A DNA stretch of 64,000 nucleotides from Heligmosomoides polygyrus polygyrus (taxonomy: Eukaryota; Nematoda; Chromadorea; Rhabditida; Heligmosomidae). Numbering within the stretch: the stretch's first letter is position 1; the number at the start of each line of letters is the position of its first letter. The translations under genes and the position numbers were made by a program. Under the pieces are notes generated by a model. That model was not told the DNA's origin and did not search any database. It saw only the letters and a list, made by a program, of their open reading frames with translations. Positions 1 to 10,002 of the stretch are shown here, piece by piece. The DNA lies in NCBI GenBank assembly GCA_947396885.1, contig OX377204.1, positions 2,294,001 to 2,358,000 of the forward strand, read 5' to 3'.

Positions 1-1147
1 ACACGAAACATAGCACTAGAGAACTCCCGCAGAAGTACAGCATAGTGGTGTAGTAAACAAAAGGAACGGAAATTAAACTATTAAAATGAAGAGCGCATTC
101 ATCAGGGAACTCCTATGTGTCTACAATACGAAATCAGTTTTTTAAGGCAGGAATCGGTAGAGAGAAAATGTTCTCATGAAGGAGCTTGTTGAATGACGGA
201 CACATTCTTATGGGAAAGCTTTCATGTCGAACATACATTTGGATCCGATCAAAAATCTTTGGATAATTGGATGACTCGAATAAAGCTCATCTCGCGGACC
301 CGGATTTTTGGATAATTCGGAGCAGAATATCAGAATCGGAAATCCGAAAATGAATTCATTCGGTTCCAATGTATGATGATGAACCAGTAACCTACTGGCT
401 GGAACACTCAGTTGAGCATTTGCTCATCTAGTTCTAGAAGGCGCTAGGTTTAAAATTTCCCAAGAATTCAGCCTAGTTCTATGTATCTGTAATCACCTTG
501 AATACCATCAGGATAATATGTCTAGCTCTCCTGCTTTGCAGACTAGACGGTCCAAGTACTTTTCGCATACTTTTCTATTGAGAATAAGCAGGAAACCTAT
601 GTGGACCTGTACAGCGCATAAGAGCCTTAGGAGTGAAGTTGTTCTGAACGCTGTCAATGGAGCACTTTCATCGGAAGAAGACTTGTCTGCAAAGAATAAA
701 ACTCATGACCAGGTTAGGTGCTGATCCAGAATGCCTGCAAGAAAGCACTGCATTTTCTATTTGATTGACTACGACTCCGTTCTATCGCGAAAATCTTCCG
801 TAACCGTTTGTTACTTAGCATCTCTTCCTTTCCGCCTATTCACTTTTCCTTCCTAACTCTGTCCATCTACAGCGGATTCACAGCTAGTTTTGGCGTCTGT
901 CCATTGTATCTCTGTTTCTCAGCAATGTCGTATCAGTTTTGGTTTACATGTCGTTTTTGTGTGTCGTTTTTCCCCTCCTATTTGAGCGCCTTCGAACTTC
1001 CTCCGTCCTCCGTTTCTTCTCCTTCCCTGCTTTCCAGCAAATCACGGCTGCGCACCGTTCTTGCGTGTTGCGCGACTGGCTGGTCAGTCGTTGTGGTGAT
1101 GGTCATCTCCCACCCCTTATTAACTGAAATGACGAGTGCAGCGTATT
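1..1147. other. unassigned sequence
   Basis: No exon, RNA gene or recognised repeat could be supported here. Open frames at 518-724 and 808-1221 have no recognisable domain, overlap in different frames and lack convincing splice or start context. Confidence 0.4.
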
Positions 1148-1200
1148 ATTTGTTTATTTATTTATTTGTGCACCGCAAGGTGCGCTTACAGAGGAGCCAT
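1148..1200 (-). repeat. TTTA-tailed retroposon end
   Basis: A TTTA run (1148-1166) abuts a short hairpin GTGCACCGCAAGGTGCGC. The same hairpin-plus-TAAA arrangement occurs on the plus strand at 4736-4783 (GTGCGCACCTTTGTGC then six TAAA units). Two copies in opposite orientation suggest the 3' end of a retroposon with a TAAA tail. The parent element was not identified. Confidence 0.45.
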
Positions 1201-1309
1201 AAGCAAGTACAAATTGTCTGAGACCCGCAATTCACAAACACGTAGTTGATTTTTTTAAACCAGATCTAAGAATTAAAACGAAGCATTGGTTATCTACCAG
1301 GTTCGACCC

Positions 1310-1545
1310 TCGATGAATCTCGGCATTGATCGTTGTCCAATCGTTTAACGTGTTGTTGAACTCGAAACCGAGATAGTACACGCTTTATTGACGTTCAATG
1401 TTTCGGCGATGCCGCCTTCTTCAGAGCCTCAAACTTGGGTAATTAAACCATGGGCTATTAGTTTATTTACCCAAATTTGAGACATTGAAGAAGGCGACAT
1501 TGCCGAAACGTTGGTCGTCAGCGAAAAAAGGAAAATTTTAATGAA
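1310..1545. mobile_element. head-to-head pair of SL1-fused Penelope-like ends
   Basis: Minus arm (1449 down to about 1310): a complete 22-nt SL1 (1449-1428), then GCTCTGAAGAAGGCGGC, stem-loop bases and GAAAC. Plus arm (1460 to about 1540): an SL1-like 22-mer with three mismatches, then ACATTGAAGAAGGCGACATT and GCCGAAACG. The arms are separated by about 10 bases (1450-1459). The segment after SL1 matches the 3' part of the PLE insertion at 13852 onwards, which has an AG acceptor exactly at the junction. I infer copies made from SL1 trans-spliced element RNA. Confidence 0.7.
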
Positions 1546-1733
1546 ATTTCGTCAACTTTTTGCAGTGAGCGGGTCACGCTAGGCTAGGGATAACATTGCT
1601 CTTCACGAGCACTGCACATGCGTGAATAATCCAAGCATGGACTTTCAGCGGGTTAGGTTTCCTATCCCAAACAAGGTCCTATGAGCAAAAAAATGACTTA
1701 CTTGATTTACAAGGACAGAATAATTTACGGACC

Positions 1734-1876
1734 TGTCCTATTCCGGGGGGGGGGCAGCCGTAAGCCATTTACGGGTGCAATTCCGTACCTCGAATCTAAT
1801 CAGAGCAGCCGAAGCTCCAGTAGAAACTCAAGGGTGGGAATATAGATAGAGATCACTATATGACCTCACCCTCCAA
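1734..1876. repeat. MITE-like inverted repeat with poly-G ends
   Basis: The left end CTGTCCTATTCC followed by G10 is mirrored by CACCCTCCAATTAGGATAG on the right. It resembles the better preserved copy at 15498-15702. There is no coding content. Confidence 0.45.
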
Positions 1877-2400
1877 TTAGGATAGATACTATCTTACTAC
1901 TATTGAGTGCACTTTTTGTAATGCAGTGTGATCAGCAAGCGTAAGGACGGGTTCCGAACAGAATCGCTGAATTAACGCTGAAAATTGCTCGAGAATGACG
2001 CTGGCTTATTCCACTATGGCTTTTCGTTGTATCAGCTAGCTTCCTATCCCAATTACACATGCCGAGAATCCCAAATGTGGAGAAATTGCCATTCTCTCAT
2101 ACATTTCCTTTTTCATCGCCGTAATCATTTTCATTTTCTTTATTTTTCTTTTTTCGTCTCTCTGTTACTATTATCTTTCCTCAAGTAATAATCTTTTTAA
2201 CGTCACGGTTTCGGTTGGGATATGTCCTAGTCGGGGGAGGGGCTAGCAAAGCGAAACAAAGACCGACAGTCTCGGTTGGAAAATTGCTTAGAAATAGTGA
2301 GCCGAATGAAGCTCTGATAATATTCTCCGCTCAACAGCTTCACAACAGCCTGCACTACTCTTAAGCGACATGCCAACACAGTCGGATATGGATCACTTTA

Positions 2401-2688
2401 GATAAAGGATAAAGGACGGCGTCATTCAATCCCTTTTGGGATGCGCCACGCATTCTATTTCTACTGGAGATCGTGGAGGAGGCGATTTCAATGTGTATTT
2501 GGTCATACAATGACTTGCGGTGGCCAGCCGATGAACAATTCTCTATCCTTCCCAGACAAGTCTGGTACCCATTCACCGACCCCGGAGGGATGGAGGGCTT
2601 GGTTGGCCTGGGCGGGAAATCCGAACCAGGAACCTGGCATCGGGTGCACGCGATAGTCGGCGCCTCCTCCGACTGCGCTACACGCGCC
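2401..2688 (-). mobile_element. SINE1 copy, tRNA-derived
   Basis: This copy serves as the family description. Read on its own strand, SINE1 starts GGGCGCGTGTAGCGCAGTCGG, whose TAGCGCAGTCGG fits a pol III A box. About 40 nt later comes GGTTCGGATTTCC, which fits a B box. A body of about 210 nt follows, ending in GCGTGGCGCATCCC and a tail of TTTATCC units. The 5' GGGCG can pair with CGCCC after the B box, as in a tRNA acceptor stem. Flanks share a 14-bp duplication with one mismatch (TATGGATCACTTTA / TATGGATCATTTTA). Reading frames through it are shadows. Confidence 0.9.
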
Positions 2689-3130
2689 TTATGGATCATT
2701 TTATTCCAAGAAATATCCTCTCATGGGCTACATAGTTCGGTGTGCAGCTCTTCTATTCAACTTTATTACGCATGACCTTCCGACGGTATCGTCGTTATCA
2801 AAGGCCTGAAAGAGGTTCGATGGTTTGCAAAATGCACACTCATACAATCAACTGCTCTAATTTTCCCAACCCTGCAGTACTAATCGGGTCCAAAGACTGT
2901 CACGAAGAAATCGCTCCAATAGGAACGCAACTCACCGCTGCTTTACCAGCACTGGAAGACCGCCCCACTATGCGAAAACCATTTAGCAAGTGAAACACAC
3001 TCGGTATACAGGAGAATACGGAATTCGAGAAGCATTGGGTATCACAGCTCACACAGTGGGATAAAGCGCAAAAAGTCACTTACAATGGAAACGCACTCGT
3101 TCCTGTTGTTCATCGCTGAATTGCGTTCAT

Positions 3131-3244
3131 GGATACAGAAGGCCTCGAGGGCCTTCCTGGTGCCGATCTCGTTTTCTTACAGTAGTATCGTGCATTTGAT
3201 GTTAAAATCGTGTCCAAGGAAGACCCTCGAAGCCTTCTGTATCC
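3131..3244. repeat. inverted Penelope-like fragment pair
   Basis: Arms 3131-3157 and 3218-3244 are near-perfect inverted repeats (GGATACAGAAGGC... / ...GCCTTCTGTATCC). The plus-strand translation of the right arm and following bases reads KTLEAFCIHDRNPAMN, typical of the C-terminal part of PLE GIY-YIG proteins. Two pieces of the same coding segment therefore lie head to head. Confidence 0.6.
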
Positions 3245-3307
3245 ATGATCGCAATCCAGCGATGAACACCTGGTACGAGTGCTCTCCATTACGAGTGAGA
3301 TTACGAG

Positions 3308-4051
3308 TGAAAATGGCACTCAAAATTGCAGAAGTAAATGGGTACCCAACACAACGCTGGCATAAAGCGCGCAGGTTGCAAGCTAACACTGTAACGCGTC
3401 GCGAGGAAGAACGCGAAAAAGTACCCTCCTGTGTGCCTTTCATATCCGACGAAACTAGCGCTGCGATACGAAAGTGTCTCCACATAGCTGATCTTCAAGA
3501 ATTTGAGGATTGTTGAAATCCCTCCCAGAACCTTGAAGGGGCAGCTAGTCCGGAATCGTGCCTACGATAGGACGTGCTCAACTCCGTCCTGCAGTGTTTG
3601 CCCTAATGGGAAAGAGGGAGATTGCATGACAACTGGTGTGGTTTATCTCATGTCGTGCAATGAGTGCAGGGAGGACTAAATAGGGGAAATGCGCAGACCC
3701 CTTTGTGTCAGAGTCAAGGAACATCTAGATGGCCTTATGAAAGGCAACGTCTTGACTCCTTGGGGAGAACACAGGATGCGATGCCATGCAGGCGCGATAC
3801 TGCAGGTGTCCGTGTCGATTTTGGCCCGAGAAAGTGACATCTCGGCTCGCAGGACACTGGAGGCACTTTGTATCACGGCTAGGAATCCCCAGGTCAGCCG
3901 TAAAGAGGAGTGTCTAGCGAAAACGCAAGAACTGGCACCCTTCATTGAACTCTGTAGGTTCCGATCCACAATTCGATCTGATCTAGAGGGGTATATAAGT
4001 ATAAGTAGAAAATTGGATCTTCTTTCGATAATAGGTGTTCAGGATCTTTAG
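3308..4051 (+). pseudogene. Penelope-like element: RT end plus GIY-YIG endonuclease, degraded
   Basis: The first frame (to 3516) reads through a segment with VPFISDETSAAIRKCL. A +1 frameshift near 3510 moves the match to a second frame beginning VEIPPRTLKGQLVRNRAYDR, with a CxxC-type linker (CSTPSCSVCPNG). Then come the endonuclease motifs: GVVYL in the GIY position, a TAA stop at 3677-3679 exactly where the Tyr of YIG should be, then IGEMRRPLCVRVKEH, LARESDISARRTLEAL and RNPQVSRKEECLA. PLEs pair a telomerase-like reverse transcriptase with this nuclease. Frameshift and stop make this copy dead. Confidence 0.85.
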
Positions 4052-4559
4052 ACATCGGCATCAAACAGCAGATACATCTCCCTGCTTTGTCATGCCGTGG
4101 GTTTATTTTTTTAAAGCTTTTAACCAATGTTTACTGTTATTTATTTCTAATGTTTTGTTGTTTTCAACTCAAGGAATTAAGTAACTAGGTGTTGTATTGA
4201 TTCAGGGAATTTGATCTTCCTTGGTTACTAAATGCTCCGCAATTTTTTCGTTTTTCTCTATTTACATTCTTTATTTATTCAATATCTGTTCATACTACAA
4301 GTTCAGTTTGGCTAACTCGGTTCTATGGAAGCAGCTCCGAAAGGAAGCTTAATGCTGTTGCGGCACGCCTGGGTATGATCGGAATTAAGGCCGGACTCCC
4401 GGGTGCTTCCTTCTGTCCAAGCTGCTCGAAAGTGATTTCGTATCTAAATCGGAATCACACCATAGCAATACTGAGTGCCAAACCGACTTCTGCAGATTTG
4501 AACAAGAAAAGCAAATTATTTTGACTAAATTCTTGGTAAATTAAGCTTACTTATCGCTG

Positions 4560-4783
4560 CGTTCCTCATTACTATCCTATGTATATTCATGCGTTGGGTG
4601 GCCTCCTTGTATCTGTGTCTTCTGAATGGCTGAAAGCATTGGCCAAATTGCGTTGCATAGTGACTTCATATTGTTCTTTTCTTCTACGTAAATTAGTTGT
4701 AACTGATCGATTCGTTTTCCAAGGTTCTGTTTACTGTGCGCACCTTTGTGCAATTATAAATAAATAAATAAATAAATAAGTCG
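4560..4783 (+). repeat. TAAA-tailed retroposon end
   Basis: It ends in GTGCGCACCTTTGTGC and a run of TAAA units, the counterpart of 1148-1200. The body has no recognised coding match. Confidence 0.4.
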
Positions 4784-4986
4784 GGCGGTCCTGGGGGTTG
4801 AAGCTCACTCACCCACGTTGCCTCCAGCTACGGGTGAACGGGGGTCCTTTACGGCCACCGCTTAGTCGTTAGTCGCCCTTCGCAACTCCCATATCTGATC
4901 TTGTCTGACTTTTCCTTAAGAAAAGTATTTGGTAGGATGAAATGATGTTTGAGCGAGTAGTTCTGCGAATGCTTCCGACTTTTCCT

Positions 4987-5075
4987 GGCTCCGAAGAAGG
5001 CGAAACTCGAAAAAAAAAACGTCAGCCTAATAAAAGACGTTAGCAATCTTGATGAACAGCTCAAGAACACAGCAT
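4987..5075 (+). mobile_element. Penelope-like 3' end, diverged
   Basis: GGCTCCGAAGAAGGCGAAAC followed by CCTAATAAAAGACGTTAGCA and GATGAACAGCTCAAGAAC aligns by eye with 13851-13930 of the dated PLE insertion. The splice-acceptor position reads TTTTCCTG, so the acceptor is lost here. Confidence 0.55.
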
Positions 5076-5509
5076 CGATAATCAGGAACGTCATGCTAAG
5101 ATTCATTGAAAGTCGAACCTGGGCAGCATTACGAGTGAATTCTTGCCCTTTACTCCGCTGTGTGAGCTGTGAGACCCAATACTCCTCGAAGCCCGTATAT
5201 TTCTGTATACCGACTGTGTTTCACTTGCGAGCTGGTTTTCGTATAGTAGGGCGATCTTCCAGTGCTGATAAAGCAGCACTGCGTTGCGCTGGTATTGGAG
5301 TAATTTCTTCGTGACACTCATTGGACCCGATTAGAATTGCAGCGTTGGGAAAATTAGAACAATTGACGGGATGGGTGTAGATTCTGCAGGTCACCGAACT
5401 TCTATTATGTAGACCTACTACACACTTGCACAGGCAGTCTCGTTAAGCCCTCGTACTTGCCAGGCAACAGGTTTAGTTCCTTGAGAGTCCTGCAGGTCAA
5501 AAAATCTTA

Positions 5510-5659
5510 TCATTTTGTCGTCAGCTTTTCAATCACTTGTACACTGTTGTCCAACCGATTCGTTGTAATCGTATCGTTCCTATTCCTCACGTTCAGAAAA
5601 ATTCTTCCAGGCTTCAAGATCGACATTGTGGATTTGGACGACACCGCCACGTCTACTTT
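5510..5659 (-). CDS. candidate terminal exon, minus-strand gene
   Basis: After an AG at 5661-5660 the minus strand codes for 49 residues beginning KVDVAVSSKSTMSILKPGR and ending VIEKLTTK, then TGA at 5510-5512. It is phase 0 and can follow the exon at 5776-6017 across a 116-bp intron. The acceptor ACGTAG is weak for a nematode, and an in-frame stop immediately upstream forces the start. The family is not recognised. Alternative: a chance open frame. Confidence 0.35.
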   Translation of the reverse strand, partial: KVDVAVSSKSTMSILKPGRIFLNVRNRNDTITTNRLDNSVQVIEKLTTK

Positions 5660-5775
5660 CTACGTTTCCTTTGCTTCAAGGAACCGAGCTCTTAAGTTGT
5701 TTCTGGCGTATTTACATTTTGCATAGATTTTAGAGTTTGCATAAATATAAAGATAATTATGTTTTTCACAGTTAC

Positions 5776-6017
5776 CTGATTTTCTTCACCCGTTAGCTGT
5801 ACTCTCGTTAATAAGCGATTTGCCCCACGCGTGCCAAAATAGCTTAACAGCTCCTCTTTACTTGCGAAGCTGATGAACATCATGTTTATCGTGTGAAAAT
5901 CCGGTCTCATCTCGTTAGTGGTTGTCTTGATGCTATTGATACAGTTGGGGAAATCCAGTAGGGGATCCATCCTAATTGGGGGAGGCACAGGATGTTTCGC
6001 ATAACTATCGCCCTTCA
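5776..6017 (-). CDS. candidate internal exon, minus-strand gene
   Basis: The minus strand reads 80 codons, KGDSYAKHPVPPPIRMDPLL through FHTINMMFISFASKEELLSY to LLTRVQLTGEENQ. It is preceded by ATTCAG (acceptor) and followed at once by GTAACT (donor, 5775-5774). It has no low-complexity bias and no overlap with a repeat copy. The split first codon (2 nt) needs an upstream exon ending in phase 1, which I could not find among the SINE and MITE copies to the right. Product unknown. Confidence 0.45.
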
Positions 6018-6302
6018 CTGAATTGCTACATGACCCTCAGCTGCTGTCCCACGGTGTCTGGGTTCAGAGGAGTAGTGCGGTATGGGTGTAGGAATTTCTG
6101 TGAAACTTTGTGCAGTCTCAGAGTTGCCGTTCCCGAATAGGATAGATCCTCCTGTCCGTTATTCGTAGCTCTTCTATAACCTGACACACTTCCAGTTCTT
6201 AACAGGGGCAGTCGTTGGTCAAAACAACTTTTCTAGAAACTGGGCCGCAGACACTGAGTTAGCGGTTTCACTTAATTACATAATAATAGTAATAGCAGTA
6301 AT

Positions 6303-6602
6303 AAGGATCAAAAGATTAAAGACGGTGTAAGTCAATCCCTTGGATGCGCCACGCGTTCTACTTCGGGATGTCCTGCAGGCGATTTGAATGCTTATTTTAT
6401 CACACATTGACTTGCGTTGGTCAGCTGATGGACAAGTCAGCGCTTTGTCCTTCCCATACAAGACGACAAGTCTGACACCAATTCACCGCCCCCCCCCCAA
6501 TGATATGGAAGGCTTGGTTAGCGTGCGCGGGAACCCGAACCAAGAACTTGGCATCGGGTGCACGCAGCAGCAGGCACCACCTCCGACTGCGCTACACACA
6601 CC
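6303..6602 (-). mobile_element. SINE1 copy
   Basis: Full-length but diverged, with a C10 run at 6488-6497 in place of the usual CGACCCCGG. Flanks share AATAGTAATA as a likely target duplication. Confidence 0.8.
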
Positions 6603-6617
6603 AAATAGTAATAATAT

Positions 6618-6755
6618 TAATAATATTGGTCAATCGAAGAGCGCCAGCAGAGGTGTATTGGCGTAGAGACTTCTCGCCCGGTCAGCAGGAGCTGTGGGTT
6701 CGAATCTCGCCTGGCGCTAGAGTCTTGATCGCAACCAAACATCTATGTGACGCAC
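6618..6755 (+). mobile_element. SINE2 copy, tRNA-like
   Basis: An 8-bp acceptor-like stem AGCGCCAG / CTGGCGCT encloses GGTGTATTGGCGTAGAG (A-box-like) and GGTTCGAATCTC (B box). The 3' part AGAGTCTTGATCGCAACCAA then ACATCTATGTG recurs in two other loci (30245-30345 and 54686-54807, both minus). The spacing between boxes fits a tRNA-derived pol III promoter; the recurrent 3' part marks it as a retroposon rather than a tRNA gene. Confidence 0.7.
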
Positions 6756-6794
6756 TAATAATTGTAGAAATTAATAAGGTTTCGAGGACGCACC

Positions 6795-6962
6795 GTAGGG
6801 TGCGGGAACGCGCCGTTGTTCCTACGGTAATCGGGTCAACCAATGACGCGCCCTGCCTGTGCGGTTGAGCTGGTGGCTGATTGGCCAACCTCCACTGCAC
6901 GTTCCCGCAGTTTCGTCTGTGTCTTCGCAATATGTAAAAAGAATAAGAATAAGAATAATTTG
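6795..6962. repeat. GC-rich inverted segment and AAGAAT run
   Basis: TGCGGGAACG near 6797 is mirrored by CACGTTCCCGCA near 6897. CCAAT boxes lie inside in both orientations. A short AAGAAT array closes the segment. It may be a diverged member of the CCAAT-bearing MITE family. Confidence 0.35.
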
Positions 6963-7041
6963 TTTGATGATGAGTCCTTTCTTATAAAGCGGTGGTAGAA
7001 TATTTACCCTCCATGTGCTCGGGCCCTACGGTTGGCTGTCT

Positions 7042-7151
7042 TCAGCGGCCAGCAATATCGCAGGAGTCCGTTTTCTGGCTGTTCAGGACGTTCAGGACCT
7101 CAGTCTTAAGTAACGGCTTGTAGCACTCCATGCAGGAAAGCCAGCCTGTAT
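7042..7151 (-). CDS. weak candidate terminal exon
   Basis: The minus strand has a T-rich tract and AATTTGCAG (acceptor at 7153-7152), then 36 codons including TGWLSCMECYKPLLKTEVL and a TGA at 7042-7044. It is short, unrecognised and could be chance; noted because the acceptor is strong. Confidence 0.2.
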
Positions 7152-7639
7152 CTGCAAATTCAAAAAAGATGAATTTTATCTATCCACTTCCCAGATTCTC
7201 TGCGTGAAGAAAACGTTCAGAGAGTGGGAATGCGCTGGCGCCTCACTTCAGTTCACATCTATTTTGAAAGAATCCTTCAGAAACTCTTGTTGTCAGAATA
7301 CGGACGAGGTGCTGCCTTTAGGTTTCAGCGCCCCTCCCTACATAACGTCACACTTTGAAAACTTCCTAACTCCTTAAGTCTTCCGCGAAATGCGATTTTG
7401 TCCTTGATTACCTCAACGTTGCCAGATTGCAGCTGTACGCTCCACGACGTGACCACCCCGTTCCGGTTCTCCATTTCAAGACGACTCGCCTGAACTGTGC
7501 TCCCTCATCATCTGATTCCGACCATCCGTTGGCAACGGGCGGTTCTCTGCCAAGTTTTTACATGGGTCGAACCTCATCGGACCTCAGGTCAGGCCCCGGG
7601 AGGACTACTGTGATGGCCACCGGGGCGTCGTAATTTTGA

Positions 7640-7965
7640 GGATCCTTGGTGGCGACTCGGCTGGACGCAATCGTGACTCTCGATCTGACCTTAGCCCCGC
7701 CGTTGGCTGACGACGAGGACGACGGCGCTAAGGACGAGGGGCGCGTCGCCCGTCGTCGTCGTCGTCGCCGTCGGCTCGGCACCCCTCCCCTTCCCCTCCT
7801 CCCCGCGCCCGTCGTCGCCATCGCCACCGCCACATGCGCCGCGCGCACATTTACAACGCGCAACATACGCAACAACTTACGACGGCGACGACGGCGATTC
7901 CTATTACTTCGCCCTCCGCCACCAGCCCATTGTCCGTGCACGTCAAGCACCTTTCGAACGTGTTG
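7640..7965. other. GC-rich island with CGT/CGN runs
   Basis: Dense CpG and trinucleotide-like CGTCGTCGTCGTCG runs keep several frames open on both strands, so the frames are not evidence of coding. It may be a promoter-proximal or 5' UTR-like island. No splice-compatible exon was identified. Confidence 0.35.
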
Positions 7966-8124
7966 CATTCGCTTCAGTGCGCACAGCAACCGTTTGGACC
8001 TGATTTTTTATGCGGTAATCGCACCACATGGGACGGCAGGCGACTTCTAGGATGTCCTAGGCGGCCGTTGAGCCCTTCGGTCAGAAAGACATATTTAACC
8101 CTCTTTCATGAATCACTACATTTT

Positions 8125-8412
8125 GGTGTGTGTAGCGCAGTAGGAGGAGGCGCCGGCTGTCGTGTGCACCCGATACCAGGTTCCTGGTTCGAATTTCCCG
8201 CCCAGGCCAACCAAGCCTTCCATCCCTACGTGGTCGGTGAATTGGTAGCAGACTTGTCTGGGAGCAACAGAGCGCTGACTTTTCTGGCCACCGCAAGTCA
8301 TTATATGGCTAAATACGCCTTCAAGTCAGCTCTACAACATTCAGAAGTGTAGAATGCGTGGCGCATCCCAGAAGGAACTGAGTAACGCCGTCCTTTCTCT
8401 TTTATCCTTATC
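8125..8412 (+). mobile_element. SINE1 copy
   Basis: Full length. Flanks ATCACTACATTT / ATCACTATATTT form a 12-bp duplication with one mismatch. Confidence 0.85.
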
Positions 8413-8682
8413 ACTATATTTATCCGCTCCTTGGTCTTTCTTCTCTCGCGAAGCTGTCCTAGAGCAGCTTCTGGGCGCAGTTACTTTAATACGTTGAGAT
8501 ACAGGTTGCCTCAAACCGAACAACTACAACGTATGTTAAGCAAGGAGTACCAAATAGATATTACGTAATGCCTTTAAATAAGGTGAAACCTAGGTTAAAT
8601 TGTGATTGTATGCGTATACCTTTTGTATATGATGAGAGAGCAGGGAGAAGCAAAAAATAAGAAGGGGCTTGAAGAGCACATT

Positions 8683-9022
8683 ATTGGCGCCGAGAGCGCA
8701 GTAGGAGGGAGTAGGTTACTTCATTCGCCAGATTCCAGGTTCTTGGTTCGAATTCCTGGCCAACAATACCAAACTGGTAGCGCATTCGAAGTGTACGGCG
8801 ACTACCGTGCACTCTTCGAATCCAGTTTCTCGCCGAGGCCAACTCAACTCAGCCTCCCATTCCTGCGGGGTCGTTTAATTGGTAACTTGTCTGCAAAGGC
8901 TAAAGTACTGTTGTCTCGTTTAACGGCCGGCTATCGAAGGCCTTGTGCAGGCCAAATACACATTCAACCTGCCACCACGATACGTGTAGGGGTAGAATGC
9001 GTGGCGCATCCGAAACGACGAC
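8683..9022 (+). mobile_element. SINE1 copy with internal extra segment
   Basis: A and B boxes are recognisable (AGAGCGCAGTAGG; GGTTCGAATTCC). About 60 extra bases follow the B box, including a partly repeated CGAATCCAGTTTCTCG segment. It is the most diverged of the full-length plus-strand copies. Confidence 0.65.
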
Positions 9023-9088
9023 TAGTTGTCTCGGGCTTTCTCTCATGCGTTATACCGAACCACTTTAAAGTATGCTGCAACAGAAATT

Positions 9089-9240
9089 TCTATTTATTTA
9101 TTTATTTATTTATTCATTTATTTATTGCACTCCTCCTTACAAACGAGGTGGTCCTTACAAACTCATAAGAGTAATGGAATTCGAATGTTTTTCGATCCTA
9201 TTCGTCCAAATAGTAAAGGAATGTTCAATTGAAAGAGAAG
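9089..9240 (+). repeat. TTTA run and associated repeat
   Basis: A TTTA array (9089-9126) precedes GAATTCGAATGTTTTTCGAT and AATGTTCAATTGAAAGAG. The same two blocks occur inverted at 32436-32510, next to another TAAA array. It is probably a two-copy dispersed element. Confidence 0.45.
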
Positions 9241-9299
9241 AATCGCAGCAGATCAAGCTCACTATTTTCACAAAAAGAGGCAAAATGGTGAAGCAGAGT

Positions 9300-9990
9300 G
9301 AATAAAGAATTATTTAACCAAAAATGTGCAAGCAAAGTGGAATCCATAAAGCAATGAGATCGCTCTGTTTCTGCTAATGGGCTGTTGGTTATCTGATAGT
9401 CTGTCCTCGCCCTCCTTACTCATTTTTCTTGTCGCGGCCTTCATTTAATTCGGCCTTTTTCCTGTCCTCGAGCGCCTGATAGCAGTAGCATCAGTCTGTT
9501 GACGTAGTGTGAACTGGTGCCAGTAGAAAAACTGGCTCATGGAGCAAAGGTCACCCTAGGCAACCTTTCTGCTACTCCTGCGCTGTACCGTTATGTCGTT
9601 CTTGGCCTCTTCGCATCAAGAATTATACCACTATTCCAAGCGATACTCAATGGACTGCACTCTTTGACTTATCTTCACTGAGAATTAGAAGAAAATTTGC
9701 TGACTTTATCGATGTGCAAAAGTCTCGCAAATATGGTTTCCGTCGAGCCAATGAATTTCTTTGATAGTATTCTGACAAGAACCATGAGAGGAACGTTGAA
9801 ACTCCGAGATTCAGTGGTTAAATCGCAACTCTGGTCAGACTTCTTAACCTATCGAATTCTCATGGAATTCAACCAGCTGTTGGACAGGTACGAAGATCTT
9901 GGGAGGCTCTCGCTCCGGCCTGTATGTAGAAGATTTGTGTTGTATGTAGAAGATGTTCAGTACTAAAGTAAAATGTGATGGCCGATGATT
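9300..9990. other. unassigned sequence
   Basis: Nothing recognised. An 89-codon frame at 9697-9966 has no domain match and no strong splice context. Confidence 0.3.
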
Positions 9991-10002
9991 ACATTCACTC
10001 CT

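Noticed and set aside
9697..9966. 89-codon plus-strand frame
   Set aside because: No recognised domain, no good acceptor or donor; left as unassigned.
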